This document shows, in pieces, positions 18,233-24,201 of a stretch of DNA of 24,932 nt (position 1 is its first letter; every line of letters starts with the position of its first letter). Both the position numbers and the translations under genes were made by a program. The notes under the pieces are model-generated. The model saw only the letters and a program-made list of their open reading frames with translations, did no database searches and had not been told where the DNA came from. The stretch lies in assembly GCA_003354055.1 (NCBI GenBank), contig PIVQ01000031.1, positions 1 to 24,932 of the forward strand, given 5' to 3'. This DNA comes from Desulfobacteraceae bacterium (lineage in GTDB: Bacteria; Desulfobacterota; Desulfobacteria; Desulfobacterales; Desulfobacteraceae).

Positions 18233-19215
18233 AAAAACCTTCTGTCCTTATTGTCGACGACCGGCCCGAGAATCTTCTGACCCTTGAACAGGTTCTTGAA
18301 TCTCCGGAACTGGATGTGATCCGTGCCGAATCCGGACACCAGGCCCTGGAAAAAACCCTTGACTATGACTTTGCCCTGATCCTTCTGGACGTTCAGATGC
18401 CAGTGATGGACGGATATGAAACCGCCACCCTTCTGAGGGGAAACAAACGCACCAAAAACATCCCCATTATTTTCGTCACCGCAGCCAATAAGGAAGAGGC
18501 CCATGTGTTCCGCGGATATGGTTCGGGCGCTGTTGATTACCTGTTCAAGCCCCTGGCGGCAGATGTATTAAAATCAAAGGTAAAAATCTTTCTTGAGCTT
18601 GACAAACAACGCCAGCAACTGGAAGAAAAGACCCGCGAGCTGGATGCCAAGGTAGTGGAATTGGAGACCCTCAAGCACGAGCTGGAGGATTCAAATGAAA
18701 GATTGCGTCAGCTCTCCTCCCGGGACGGCCTCACCGACCTGCCCAACCGCCGCTTCTTTGATGAAACCCTGGTCCGGGAATGGCAGCGGGGACGGCGGCG
18801 GCAAAAACCCCTTACCCTCATCATCGCAGATATCGACCATTTCAAGGCCTACAACGATGCCTACGGCCATGTCATCGGGGATGACTGCCTAAAAAAAGTG
18901 GCCAAAGGCCTGGAAAAAAGCATCTTAAGGGATGTAGACACCATTGCCCGCTACGGAGGAGAAGAGTTTTCCGCCATCCTGCCGGAAACCAATGAGGAGG
19001 GTGGGCTCATCATTGCCAAACGCATGCTCAAAACCATAGATGAGATGAATATCACCCACGAACACGCAGCCACAGCCGATCATGTCACCATCAGTCTCGG
19101 GTTAGCCACCACCATCCCCTCGGATGAGGCCAACGCCACACAGTTGATTCAGAGTGCTGACCGGGCACTTTATTTGGCTAAGGCCTCGGGGAGAAATACT
19201 TTTAAGGTGGATTGA
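18229..19215 (+). CDS. Response regulator diguanylate cyclase (REC-GGDEF)
   Basis: Makes cyclic di-GMP under phosphorylation control. The 328-aa protein has a receiver (about 4-120) with acidic pocket D10/D11, phospho-acceptor D54 in ILLDVQMPVMDG and Lys107 in LFKPL. A coiled-coil linker follows (about 122-162), then the GGDEF domain (about 165-325). The active site is GGEEF at 243-247, an active variant. An allosteric product-binding site RxxD (RDVD, 234-237) sits exactly five residues before it, so feedback inhibition by c-di-GMP is likely. The start overlaps cheB by four bases, so this is the likely output of the kinase operon. The last about 120 bp has more A/T-ending codons than the rest. 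A diverged copy of the 3' end lies at 22498-22666. Confidence 0.93.
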   Translation: MKKPSVLIVDDRPENLLTLEQVLESPELDVIRAESGHQALEKTLDYDFALILLDVQMPVMDGYETATLLRGNKRTKNIPIIFVTAANKEEAHVFRGYGSGAVDYLFKPLAADVLKSKVKIFLELDKQRQQLEEKTRELDAKVVELETLKHELEDSNERLRQLSSRDGLTDLPNRRFFDETLVREWQRGRRRQKPLTLIIADIDHFKAYNDAYGHVIGDDCLKKVAKGLEKSILRDVDTIARYGGEEFSAILPETNEEGGLIIAKRMLKTIDEMNITHEHAATADHVTISLGLATTIPSDEANATQLIQSADRALYLAKASGRNTFKVD

Positions 19216-19222
19216 GGGGCAG

Positions 19223-19506
19223 CGAGAGAAGTCAAAAGCGAGAAGAGCGAGAGAAGCTGAAGGTAAACCTCCGGTTTACCAATTATATAGTCAACGATGA
19301 TGAGTAAACTGCCTCCATCCATTGTGATCAATTGGAAAAGTAAAAATCTCTAAAAACAGCATTTGTTACCGTATGATTTTGTTTATATATACGTAAGCAA
19401 TTTGGGATTATGAGAAGCGGTCTGCTATTCAAAAACCGAAAATTTAACTTAGAATATTAATATCATCCTCAAGAACGCCTGCTTTTCCCGCTTTTAACTT
19501 CTCTCC
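19223..19506. repeat. Intergenic palindromic repeat, copy B (interrupted)
   Basis: Fills the 306-bp gap between the diguanylate cyclase and hipA stops. The left arm (19223-19247) and right arm (19481-19505) are inverted copies with about three mismatches in 25. Pieces of the family signature are in order: ctgaaggt at 19257, ctccatccattgt at 19313-19325 and cctgcttttc at 19478-19487. About 150 bp of unrelated AT-rich DNA separates the last two, which are nearly adjacent in copy C. A short hairpin GGTAAACC-tcc-GGTTTACC lies at 19262-19280. No gene is visible here. Confidence 0.6.
19377..19396. promoter_or_regulatory. Orphan copy of the mobile mystery A operator
   Basis: These 20 bp are identical to 22288-22307 in the promoter of the mobile mystery A gene, covering most of its central palindrome and -10 box. 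No -35 box or gene lies at the right distance here. It sits in the DNA that interrupts repeat copy B and may be a relic of another promoter or a second binding site for the XRE repressor. Confidence 0.45.
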
Positions 19507-19521
19507 ATCATACCCTTGTGC

Positions 19522-20733
19522 TCAATTCAGACGGTCTATCCTCCGCGTAATACCCGATTCAAGCCGCAAAATATCCTCTTGCGGTGTGCCGTATTTCCTC
19601 AACACATCCCGCCAGTCAGCCATGGACTGTACTACCTCATCAATAACCTGATCCGGATGCGGTACTTTAAAATTTTTTCCTATGCTTTCCAAGACTTTTC
19701 TGCCGGGCGGTAATGTACCGGCCCCCCGGGGGAAGGATAACCTGTGCTCTCTGTTTTCATGGGTGTCCGGCAGCAGGTCATATGCCGGAGACAGGGAAAA
19801 TCCGTCCTCATTGTGCAGCATACAAAAATTTTTAAGGTGGTCATCTGTGTTGCCTATGGCGGAATTAAAAACCATTTGGCGATAAAGGTGCTCTGTATCT
19901 TTTTCCGGCCGGGCACTGTGTTTTCTTAAGACCGAAAACATGTCTGAATATGACAGGTGGTAATACCCGTCAGCCCCGAGCAGGGTTTGCATGCTGATCA
20001 TATGATTTCGCCCGCCACGGGGTAAGACATCAAAGCGCTGAATCAGAAGGACTTTTCTATTTCCGGCATTTTGAAGGATTACTTCCGGTATCCGTAAACC
20101 GGCGTCCCGGGCAAGGTGAAGTGTGGCAGCTTCAATGGGCTCAACATGGTATTTGTCATTGAGTCTGGGGAATTTTGCAATCCACTGGATTCCGGCTTTG
20201 TCTTTTACCAGGGCCTTAGGTCTTGCCCCCCCGGGAGAACTGCCGCAGGAAAACAACAGGCCCAGGTGATCATCATCCACCGGCAGGCCCGCATCATATT
20301 TCATGGCGGCGTCCGTGATGGCTTCCAGATCCTGAAGGCCGGCAGAGGTGTCTTTTAACGATAACTCTTTACCTGAACTGAATGACAATGCCCCAAGCCC
20401 GTTTGCACCTATGGCTTCAAGCAGTTTGGGTATGGTCTGCTCCGACCTGTGCAATTTGGCTTTCCTGGCCAGAAGCGCCCTGCCCCAGTCGTCGGGCAGG
20501 GCATCCTCGAAAACACCATGGACGCCTTCAGGGCGTTCTGAGAAATATTCTTGAGGGCCGAGCGGGAGATGTTCCGGATCCAGGGCAAATGCCTTGGGAT
20601 GCTCAAGATAATCATTCGTATACCGAAATGCCCCTTCAATCTTTCCTCTTGCGTCCGGCTCTGTTGTAAATATCTCCCCGCAGACGATTGTCCGTCCGTC
20701 AGGAAATGTGAGACTGACATTAAGCTTGAGCAT
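19522..20733 (-). CDS. hipA: HipA-family serine/threonine kinase toxin
   Basis: Kinase toxin of a type II toxin-antitoxin pair; well-studied HipA proteins phosphorylate aminoacyl-tRNA synthetases and cause growth arrest. The 403-aa protein has both the N-terminal subdomain (about 5-105) and the HipA_C kinase core. Visible motifs are the Ser-containing loop GSSPGGARPKA (164-174), a candidate autophosphorylation loop, the ATP lysine K187 in WIAKFP, the catalytic loop GNTDDHLKNF (294-303, Asp297) and metal-binding Asp319 in SPAYDLL. All key residues are present, so it is probably active. The ATG at 20733 directly follows the hipB stop with no gap, and AAGGA lies in the hipB tail. It differs from the E. 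coli loop (GAQEKTA), so its target may also differ. Confidence 0.9.
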   Translation of the reverse strand: MLKLNVSLTFPDGRTIVCGEIFTTEPDARGKIEGAFRYTNDYLEHPKAFALDPEHLPLGPQEYFSERPEGVHGVFEDALPDDWGRALLARKAKLHRSEQTIPKLLEAIGANGLGALSFSSGKELSLKDTSAGLQDLEAITDAAMKYDAGLPVDDDHLGLLFSCGSSPGGARPKALVKDKAGIQWIAKFPRLNDKYHVEPIEAATLHLARDAGLRIPEVILQNAGNRKVLLIQRFDVLPRGGRNHMISMQTLLGADGYYHLSYSDMFSVLRKHSARPEKDTEHLYRQMVFNSAIGNTDDHLKNFCMLHNEDGFSLSPAYDLLPDTHENREHRLSFPRGAGTLPPGRKVLESIGKNFKVPHPDQVIDEVVQSMADWRDVLRKYGTPQEDILRLESGITRRIDRLN

Positions 20734-21039
20734 TTATGATTTCCTTTTACTGGCCCGCTGCCGGGTGCCGGTCTTTTGATATGAGGCGTACCGGTCTGCC
20801 AAAGATTTTCTGGGTGCTAAAAGTGCTTCAAAGTCACTGAGTTTACCCAAGAGGCCCATGGCTCTGACCCAGGTGCCCATGGCCACCTGAGGGCTGCCTT
20901 TTTCCATTTTCTGTAGGGTGGGTACGGAGATCCCGATCCTGAATGCAAAGTTCTTTTGGGAATCATCCCTTTCCAGCCGGGCTTGTTTCAGCCGTTGGCC
21001 CAGCTGGGTTAAAACTTTTTCTTCTTCTTTTTCAGGCAT
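20734..21039 (-). CDS. hipB: HipB-like XRE antitoxin/repressor
   Basis: DNA-binding antitoxin expected to neutralise the downstream HipA and repress the pair. The 101-aa protein has one XRE helix-turn-helix (about 8-60: LGQRLKQARLERDDSQKNFA, then GISVPTLQKMEKG), followed by a basic C-terminal tail (TGTRQRASKRKS). I chose the ATG at 21039; the frame continues to a TTG at 21063 that would start inside the promoter region. The ribosome binding site is weak (GAG). The stop TAA directly precedes the hipA ATG, the usual antitoxin-first order. A promoter with a palindrome lies just upstream. Confidence 0.85.
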   Translation of the reverse strand: MPEKEEEKVLTQLGQRLKQARLERDDSQKNFAFRIGISVPTLQKMEKGSPQVAMGTWVRAMGLLGKLSDFEALLAPRKSLADRYASYQKTGTRQRASKRKS

Positions 21040-21061
21040 GGCATGCTCACAGTATAATATC

Positions 21062-21104
21062 AATAATTATTTGTTTTATACCATTGATTTGGGTTTAATG
21101 TAAA
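21062..21104 (-). promoter_or_regulatory. hipBA promoter with candidate operator
   Basis: Reading leftward, TTTACA (21104-21099) and TATAAA (21080-21075) are 18 bp apart, a good sigma-70 promoter. A perfect 10-bp palindrome AATAATTATT at 21062-21071 lies between the -10 box and the start codon, where a HipB-type repressor would block transcription. The operator role is inferred. Confidence 0.55.
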
Positions 21105-21125
21105 TAATTTTTGTATTTATGGAAG

Positions 21126-21190
21126 AGCGAGAGAAGCTGAAGGTTCTCCATCCATTGTTCCTGCTTTTCTCGCTTTTGACTCTTCTCGCT
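21126..21190. repeat. Intergenic palindromic repeat, copy C
   Basis: Lies between the hipBA promoter and the end of the Fic gene. The left arm agcgagagaag (21126-21136) faces cttctcgct (21182-21190). The core from 21137 holds ctgaaggttctcc, atccattgttcctgctt and ctcgcttttgac. It has the same orientation as copies B and D and is the most compact of the four. Confidence 0.65.
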
Positions 21191-21207
21191 AAAATTCTTG
21201 CTCTCCA

Positions 21208-21807
21208 TTAAGACCGAACAAAAGCCATTAAAAGAGAATAGTCATGACCATCAGCTGCTTTTAAAGCTTGGATATAGGCTTGCCTGATGTCATCGGCCCT
21301 GACGAGATTTTTACCTCCCCAGGTAAAAGGTTTTGCATTCAAGAGTTTTTCAAGGATTAAATCTGCCATGAATCTCGCGTGCCGGCCGTTACCATTTGAA
21401 AAAGGATGGATGGCGACAAGGCGGTGATGAAATCTTGCCGCAAATTCATCAGAAGGATAGATTTCAAATTCAACCCATGCCTTTGCATCTTCGCACAGCG
21501 TATGGACCTCCGTTTCAATTCGGCGGGCAGGAATACCGATATTTTTTTCAGTTTTCCTGTATTTGCCTGCCCACTCCCATACCGTACCGAACATTTTTTT
21601 GTGGGCCTGGCAAATGAATTTGGGACTCAATAGATTCTTTTTCTTCAGGCCCTGGCTCCAAATCTGGGCCTCTGCGATATTTTGCGCCTCCCAAAAGTCA
21701 AGGTCAGCCCTGGTGGTTATATGGTCCAACAATAAGCCCTGTAGTTCCTCGTACTCAAGCGGGGTTGCATCTTCATGGTATTCAATCAAGATTTTTGCTC
21801 TTTCCAT
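21208..21807 (-). CDS. Fic-domain protein, mobile mystery protein B family
   Basis: Fic enzymes usually transfer AMP or another nucleotide part to a target protein. This 199-aa protein follows an XRE gene with an overlap, the arrangement of the 'mobile mystery protein A/B' families (TIGR02612/TIGR02613 as I recall). The Fic motif HPFSNGNGRHAR is at residues 134-145, with catalytic His134 and the Arg residues in place. The residue before GNGR is Asn138, where classic AMP-transferring Fic proteins have Asp or Glu to hold magnesium. The upstream flap region KYRKTEKNIG (82-91) is present. The ATG at 21807 lies inside the XRE gene, overlapping it by 22 bp, and has no clear ribosome binding site, so translation is probably coupled. 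The true reaction and target are unknown. Confidence 0.85.
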   Translation of the reverse strand: MERAKILIEYHEDATPLEYEELQGLLLDHITTRADLDFWEAQNIAEAQIWSQGLKKKNLLSPKFICQAHKKMFGTVWEWAGKYRKTEKNIGIPARRIETEVHTLCEDAKAWVEFEIYPSDEFAARFHHRLVAIHPFSNGNGRHARFMADLILEKLLNAKPFTWGGKNLVRADDIRQAYIQALKAADGHDYSLLMAFVRS

Positions 21808-22256
21808 AAATTGGGGGAGTTCAAATGTTCATTGAGCATTTGATCGAGTAGCTTTTGCCTTTGGCTGTCAGATATACTCTGGGCTTCGAGATCCATGGTG
21901 TGCATGAGCTTGTTGAGGTCTTTTGTTGCTTTTAGGTACGCCTGTTGGTGAACTGTATCCTCTAGGCTTTCTCTGGGCACAAATCCGTATACAAATACGC
22001 AATCAAGGCCTTCGGCTGCTTTCTGTAACGTCTTAATTGTCAAGCTACCGACGACTTCATCTTGTTCAATCCGCGGAATCCTGGATTTGTGAACACCAAT
22101 CCGATCTGCCAATTGCTGCATATTCATGCCAAGTGCAGTTCGGATCGCCCGGATCCAGCCTTTCATCGGTCGATTCGCAGTGACCAGAGGAGCAAATAGT
22201 TTTAATGCCCTATCCAGTTGTTCACGGATGATTCTATTTTTTTGATTTCGGTTCAT
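21786..22256 (-). CDS. XRE regulator, mobile mystery protein A family
   Basis: A 156-aa helix-turn-helix protein and likely antitoxin or repressor of the Fic protein encoded next. Residues about 33-88 form the XRE domain (GWIRAIRTALGMNMQQLADR, then GVHKSRIPRIEQDE). The stretch TLQKAAEGLDCVFVYGFVP just after it is typical of this family. The N-terminal 30 residues and the C-terminal helical tail could contact the partner. The ATG at 22256 lacks a clear ribosome binding site and lies only a few bases from a palindrome, so start codon access may itself be regulated. The gene overlaps the Fic gene by 22 bp. Its promoter carries three related palindromes. Confidence 0.88.
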   Translation of the reverse strand: MNRNQKNRIIREQLDRALKLFAPLVTANRPMKGWIRAIRTALGMNMQQLADRIGVHKSRIPRIEQDEVVGSLTIKTLQKAAEGLDCVFVYGFVPRESLEDTVHQQAYLKATKDLNKLMHTMDLEAQSISDSQRQKLLDQMLNEHLNSPNLWKEQKS

Positions 22257-22343
22257 TTGTCTATATTTATATAGTTTTAGTTTTTACTTTTGTTTATATA
22301 TACGTAAACATCAATGTATTGTCAATCTATATATATGTAGACA
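22257..22343 (-). promoter_or_regulatory. Mobile mystery A promoter with three related palindromic operators
   Basis: Reading leftward, TTGACA (22325-22320) and TATATA (22302-22297) are exactly 17 bp apart, a near-ideal sigma-70 promoter. Three palindromes with a shared TGT(C/T)TA half-site surround it. O3 (22326-22343) abuts the -35 box. O2 (22291-22310, TGTTTA-N8-TAAACA) covers the -10 box. O1 (22261-22274, CTATAT-tt-ATATAG) touches the start codon region. The pattern fits autorepression by the XRE protein. Part of O2 recurs at 19377-19396. Confidence 0.7.
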
Positions 22344-22373
22344 ATTAAGATTAGAGGAGTTGTATTGTGATTG

Positions 22374-22490
22374 AGCGAGAAGAGTCATAAGCAAGAAAAG
22401 CGAGAGCAGTATTTTATGAATCACCTCGCCAAATAATTATTAGCCGAAGGTTCTCCACCCATTGTTCCTGCTTTTCCAACTTTTCTCGCT
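22374..22490. repeat. Intergenic palindromic repeat, copy D
   Basis: The left arm agcgagaa (22374-22381) faces ttctcgct (22483-22490). The core ccgaaggttctccaccc begins at 22444 and is followed by attgttcctgcttttcc, as in copy C. It ends seven bases before the duplicated diguanylate cyclase end begins. This 573-bp gap between the XRE gene and the next gene (22257-22829) also holds the operators, the gene remnant and a promoter. Confidence 0.65.
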
Positions 22491-22497
22491 TACTTAA

Positions 22498-22666
22498 GAA
22501 TATCACCCACGAACACACAGCCACAGCCGATCATGTCACCATCAGCCTGGGCCGTACCACCAGTATCCCCTCGGATAAGGCCAACGCCGCACAACTGATC
22601 CAAAGCGCCGACCGCGCCCTCTACCTGGCCAAAGCCTCGGGCAGAAATACCTTTAAGGTGGAATGA
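22498..22666 (+). pseudogene. Displaced 3' end of a diguanylate cyclase gene
   Basis: 169 bp aligned without gaps to 19047-19215, the end of the REC-GGDEF gene, including the stop codon. By hand count there are about 28 differences, mostly synonymous third-base changes; the first 46 bp differ at only one site. The reading frame is open and would encode the C-terminal end of a GGDEF domain (NITHEH through GRNTFKVE) with about seven substitutions. It has no start codon, receiver or active site, so it is a remnant, not a gene. The pattern of silent changes shows this end evolved under coding selection in a full-length gene before being cut off. Confidence 0.85.
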
Positions 22667-22693
22667 TTCAACAATTTTTTATGCCATCCTGCC

Positions 22694-22721
22694 TTGACAG
22701 GGATTCGGTCTTGCTTATCTT
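22694..22721 (+). promoter_or_regulatory. Candidate promoter of the SLOG-like gene
   Basis: A consensus -35 box TTGACA (22694-22699) and TATCTT (22716-22721) are separated by 16 bp, just after the gene remnant and 108 bp before the next start codon. The -10 match is modest; TATGAT at 22733-22738 is an alternative. Confidence 0.4.
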
Positions 22722-22829
22722 ATTCGTCTTTTATATGATAAGTGTCAAATCTATTGGTATTACATCCAGTTAAGCGCAGAACACGAATAGCTCAAACGAA
22801 CGAATATAAATATCTTAAGGAGCAGACTT

Positions 22830-23393
22830 ATGAACAACGAACCTTCTCAATTCACCCTGTACAGCGGCGGCCACAGAGGCGCGGAAGCGGAATTCGGCAA
22901 ACTGGCGGAAAAATACGGCATTAAAGAGGTTAATTTCTCCTTTGAAGGCCATAAACTGGAACGGGAAACAGGTGTTAAGATCCTGAGCCAGGATGAGCTG
23001 GAAAAGGGTAATATCTCCATGGATATCGTTTCCACCCGGCTGAGCCGATCCTTTTCCAAAGGCAATAAGATCCGGAAGGTCATTCAGTCCATTTTCCACA
23101 TGATCAACAACGGCTACCAGATTTTTGTTGTGGGATGGATTCTCCCGGATAAAACTGTTAAAGGCGGTACCGGCTGGGGCGTAGAGCTTGGCAAATTGTT
23201 CAACCGGCCCATTTTTGTCTATGAGCAGGACCGCAAAGCATGGTTCTCCTGGATCGACAACGAATGGCAGATGGTGACTCCGGTAATTCATCATAAAACC
23301 TTTGCCGGCACCGGCACCCGGAATCTGACCGAAGATGCCGTTAAAGCCATGGAAGAGCTTTTTGAACGGACTTTCAGCCAAACCGCCGAGTAA
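22830..23393 (+). CDS. Putative SLOG-superfamily nucleotide-binding protein
   Basis: A 187-aa protein without signal peptide or membrane segments. The N-terminal strand-loop LYSGGHRGAEAEFGKLAEKY (10-29) and a later glycine-rich VKGGTGWGVELGKLFNRPIF resemble the two loops of Rossmann-like SLOG proteins (LOG/DprA/YpsA relatives, including putative molybdenum carriers), which bind nucleotides or nucleotide-derived ligands. I do not recognise the exact family. The ATG at 22830 has a strong AAGGAG site 8 bp upstream. It stands alone right of the island and converges on pncA with an 18-bp gap. A role in nucleotide or NAD handling would suit its neighbours, but this is speculation. Confidence 0.65.
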   Translation: MNNEPSQFTLYSGGHRGAEAEFGKLAEKYGIKEVNFSFEGHKLERETGVKILSQDELEKGNISMDIVSTRLSRSFSKGNKIRKVIQSIFHMINNGYQIFVVGWILPDKTVKGGTGWGVELGKLFNRPIFVYEQDRKAWFSWIDNEWQMVTPVIHHKTFAGTGTRNLTEDAVKAMEELFERTFSQTAE

Positions 23394-23411
23394 ATCAGTT
23401 TACCCGTAGAA

Positions 23412-24035
23412 CTAAATAATTGAGACCCCGGCCGCTGCCATTTCTTCAATGGCGGCCCGGGTGGTCTCTTCTGCAACACCTCTACACAACTTCCGTATCA
23501 GAACCACGTCAAATCCCAAAGACCTTGCATCAAGAGCAGTGGCCCTGGCGCAATAATCCGTGGTCAGACCGTAAATAATCAGTTTTTTGACTCCCTGATC
23601 CCTGAGCAAATCTTCCAGCCCGGTGCTTTGCCCGCCGTCATCAAAAAAACCGGAGTAGGAATCGTATTCAGGATCCATCCCCTTTTGAACTATGGATTCA
23701 AATAAGGTATTATCCACCAGCACCCGGGCATTTTCCGTATCCTGGATACAATGAGGGGGCCAGAGCACCTGGACCGTGTCATTGATGGTAAGGGTGTCAA
23801 AGGCGGATCTGCCCTCATGGTTGGAAAAAAAAGACATATGATCTACAGGGTGCCAGTCCTGGGTGGCAAAAACCGGATATCCTAAAATTTTTAAACGGCG
23901 GGTTTCAGCTTCCACATTATCCACATAGACCTGGTCCGTCCCCTCTACCGCAAGGCGTCCCTGGTTGCAAAGAGTAAAATCACCCTGAACATCCACCACA
24001 ATAACAGCGGTGTTGTCTTCTATTTTGTCAATCAT
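23412..24035 (-). CDS. pncA: Nicotinamidase (isochorismatase family)
   Basis: Hydrolyses nicotinamide to nicotinate and ammonia in the NAD salvage pathway, in the cytoplasm. The 207-aa protein has the catalytic triad Asp15 (VVDVQGDF), Lys118 (QKGMDPEYDSYSGF) and Cys162 (TTDYCARAT). Metal ligands are Asp60 and His62 (DWHP) and His95 (WPPHC). All point to nicotinamidase rather than a general isochorismatase. The ATG at 24035 has AGAGGA about 6 bp upstream. It is divergent from pncB, whose enzyme uses its product, so both steps of nicotinamide salvage are encoded around one intergenic region. Confidence 0.92.
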   Translation of the reverse strand: MIDKIEDNTAVIVVDVQGDFTLCNQGRLAVEGTDQVYVDNVEAETRRLKILGYPVFATQDWHPVDHMSFFSNHEGRSAFDTLTINDTVQVLWPPHCIQDTENARVLVDNTLFESIVQKGMDPEYDSYSGFFDDGGQSTGLEDLLRDQGVKKLIIYGLTTDYCARATALDARSLGFDVVLIRKLCRGVAEETTRAAIEEMAAAGVSII

Positions 24036-24201
24036 TCCGGTCCTCTGCTTGTTTGTTACAGGTATGTGTAAGACAAGGTAAGCGCCTTCCCGGGGGTTTC
24101 AACCCCAAAAATTTGTCCCGTTGTTTTATAGTCTATACAAAATCAAAACCAGAGGATATTATCTCAGGTATCTGGCTTAACATTGATGAAAGGCAATACC
24201 T
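24036..24201. promoter_or_regulatory. pncA-pncB divergent intergenic region
   Basis: The 166-bp gap must drive both salvage genes. It holds an AT-rich stretch around 24110-24145 with overlapping -10-like boxes on both strands (TATACA rightward, TATAAA leftward) and a small GC hairpin GGGGT-ttca-ACCCC at 24093-24106. I see no operator that I can assign to a known NAD repressor. Confidence 0.35.

Larger units (their letters stand above)
19216..22497. mobile_element. Accessory island with two toxin-antitoxin-type pairs, bounded by a duplicated gene end
   Basis: About 3.3 kb lies between the stop codon of the diguanylate cyclase gene and a second, diverged copy of that gene's last 169 bp. It contains hipB-hipA and the mobile mystery A/B (XRE/Fic) pair, all on the minus strand. 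Copies B, C and D of one palindromic repeat lie before, between and after the pairs. No integrase, transposase or tRNA is visible, so how it arrived is unknown. The extent is inferred from the duplication alone. Confidence 0.55.

Noticed and set aside
19349..19421. Tiny minus-strand frame inside repeat copy B as a remnant antitoxin
   Set aside because: Only a couple of dozen codons, no resemblance to an XRE domain and no usable start signals.
21126..21190. Repeats read as integron attC sites flanking cassettes
   Set aside because: No GTTRRRY/RYYYAAC core sites are present and no integron integrase is seen, although the arrangement is similar.
22374..22490. CRISPR array suggested by repeated short motifs around the toxin-antitoxin genes
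   Set aside because: Copies are far apart, variable in length and palindromic, with no regular spacers or cas genes.
19216..22497. Island as a classic tRNA-targeted integrative element or insertion sequence
   Set aside because: No tRNA, integrase or transposase frame and no short exact target duplication were found.
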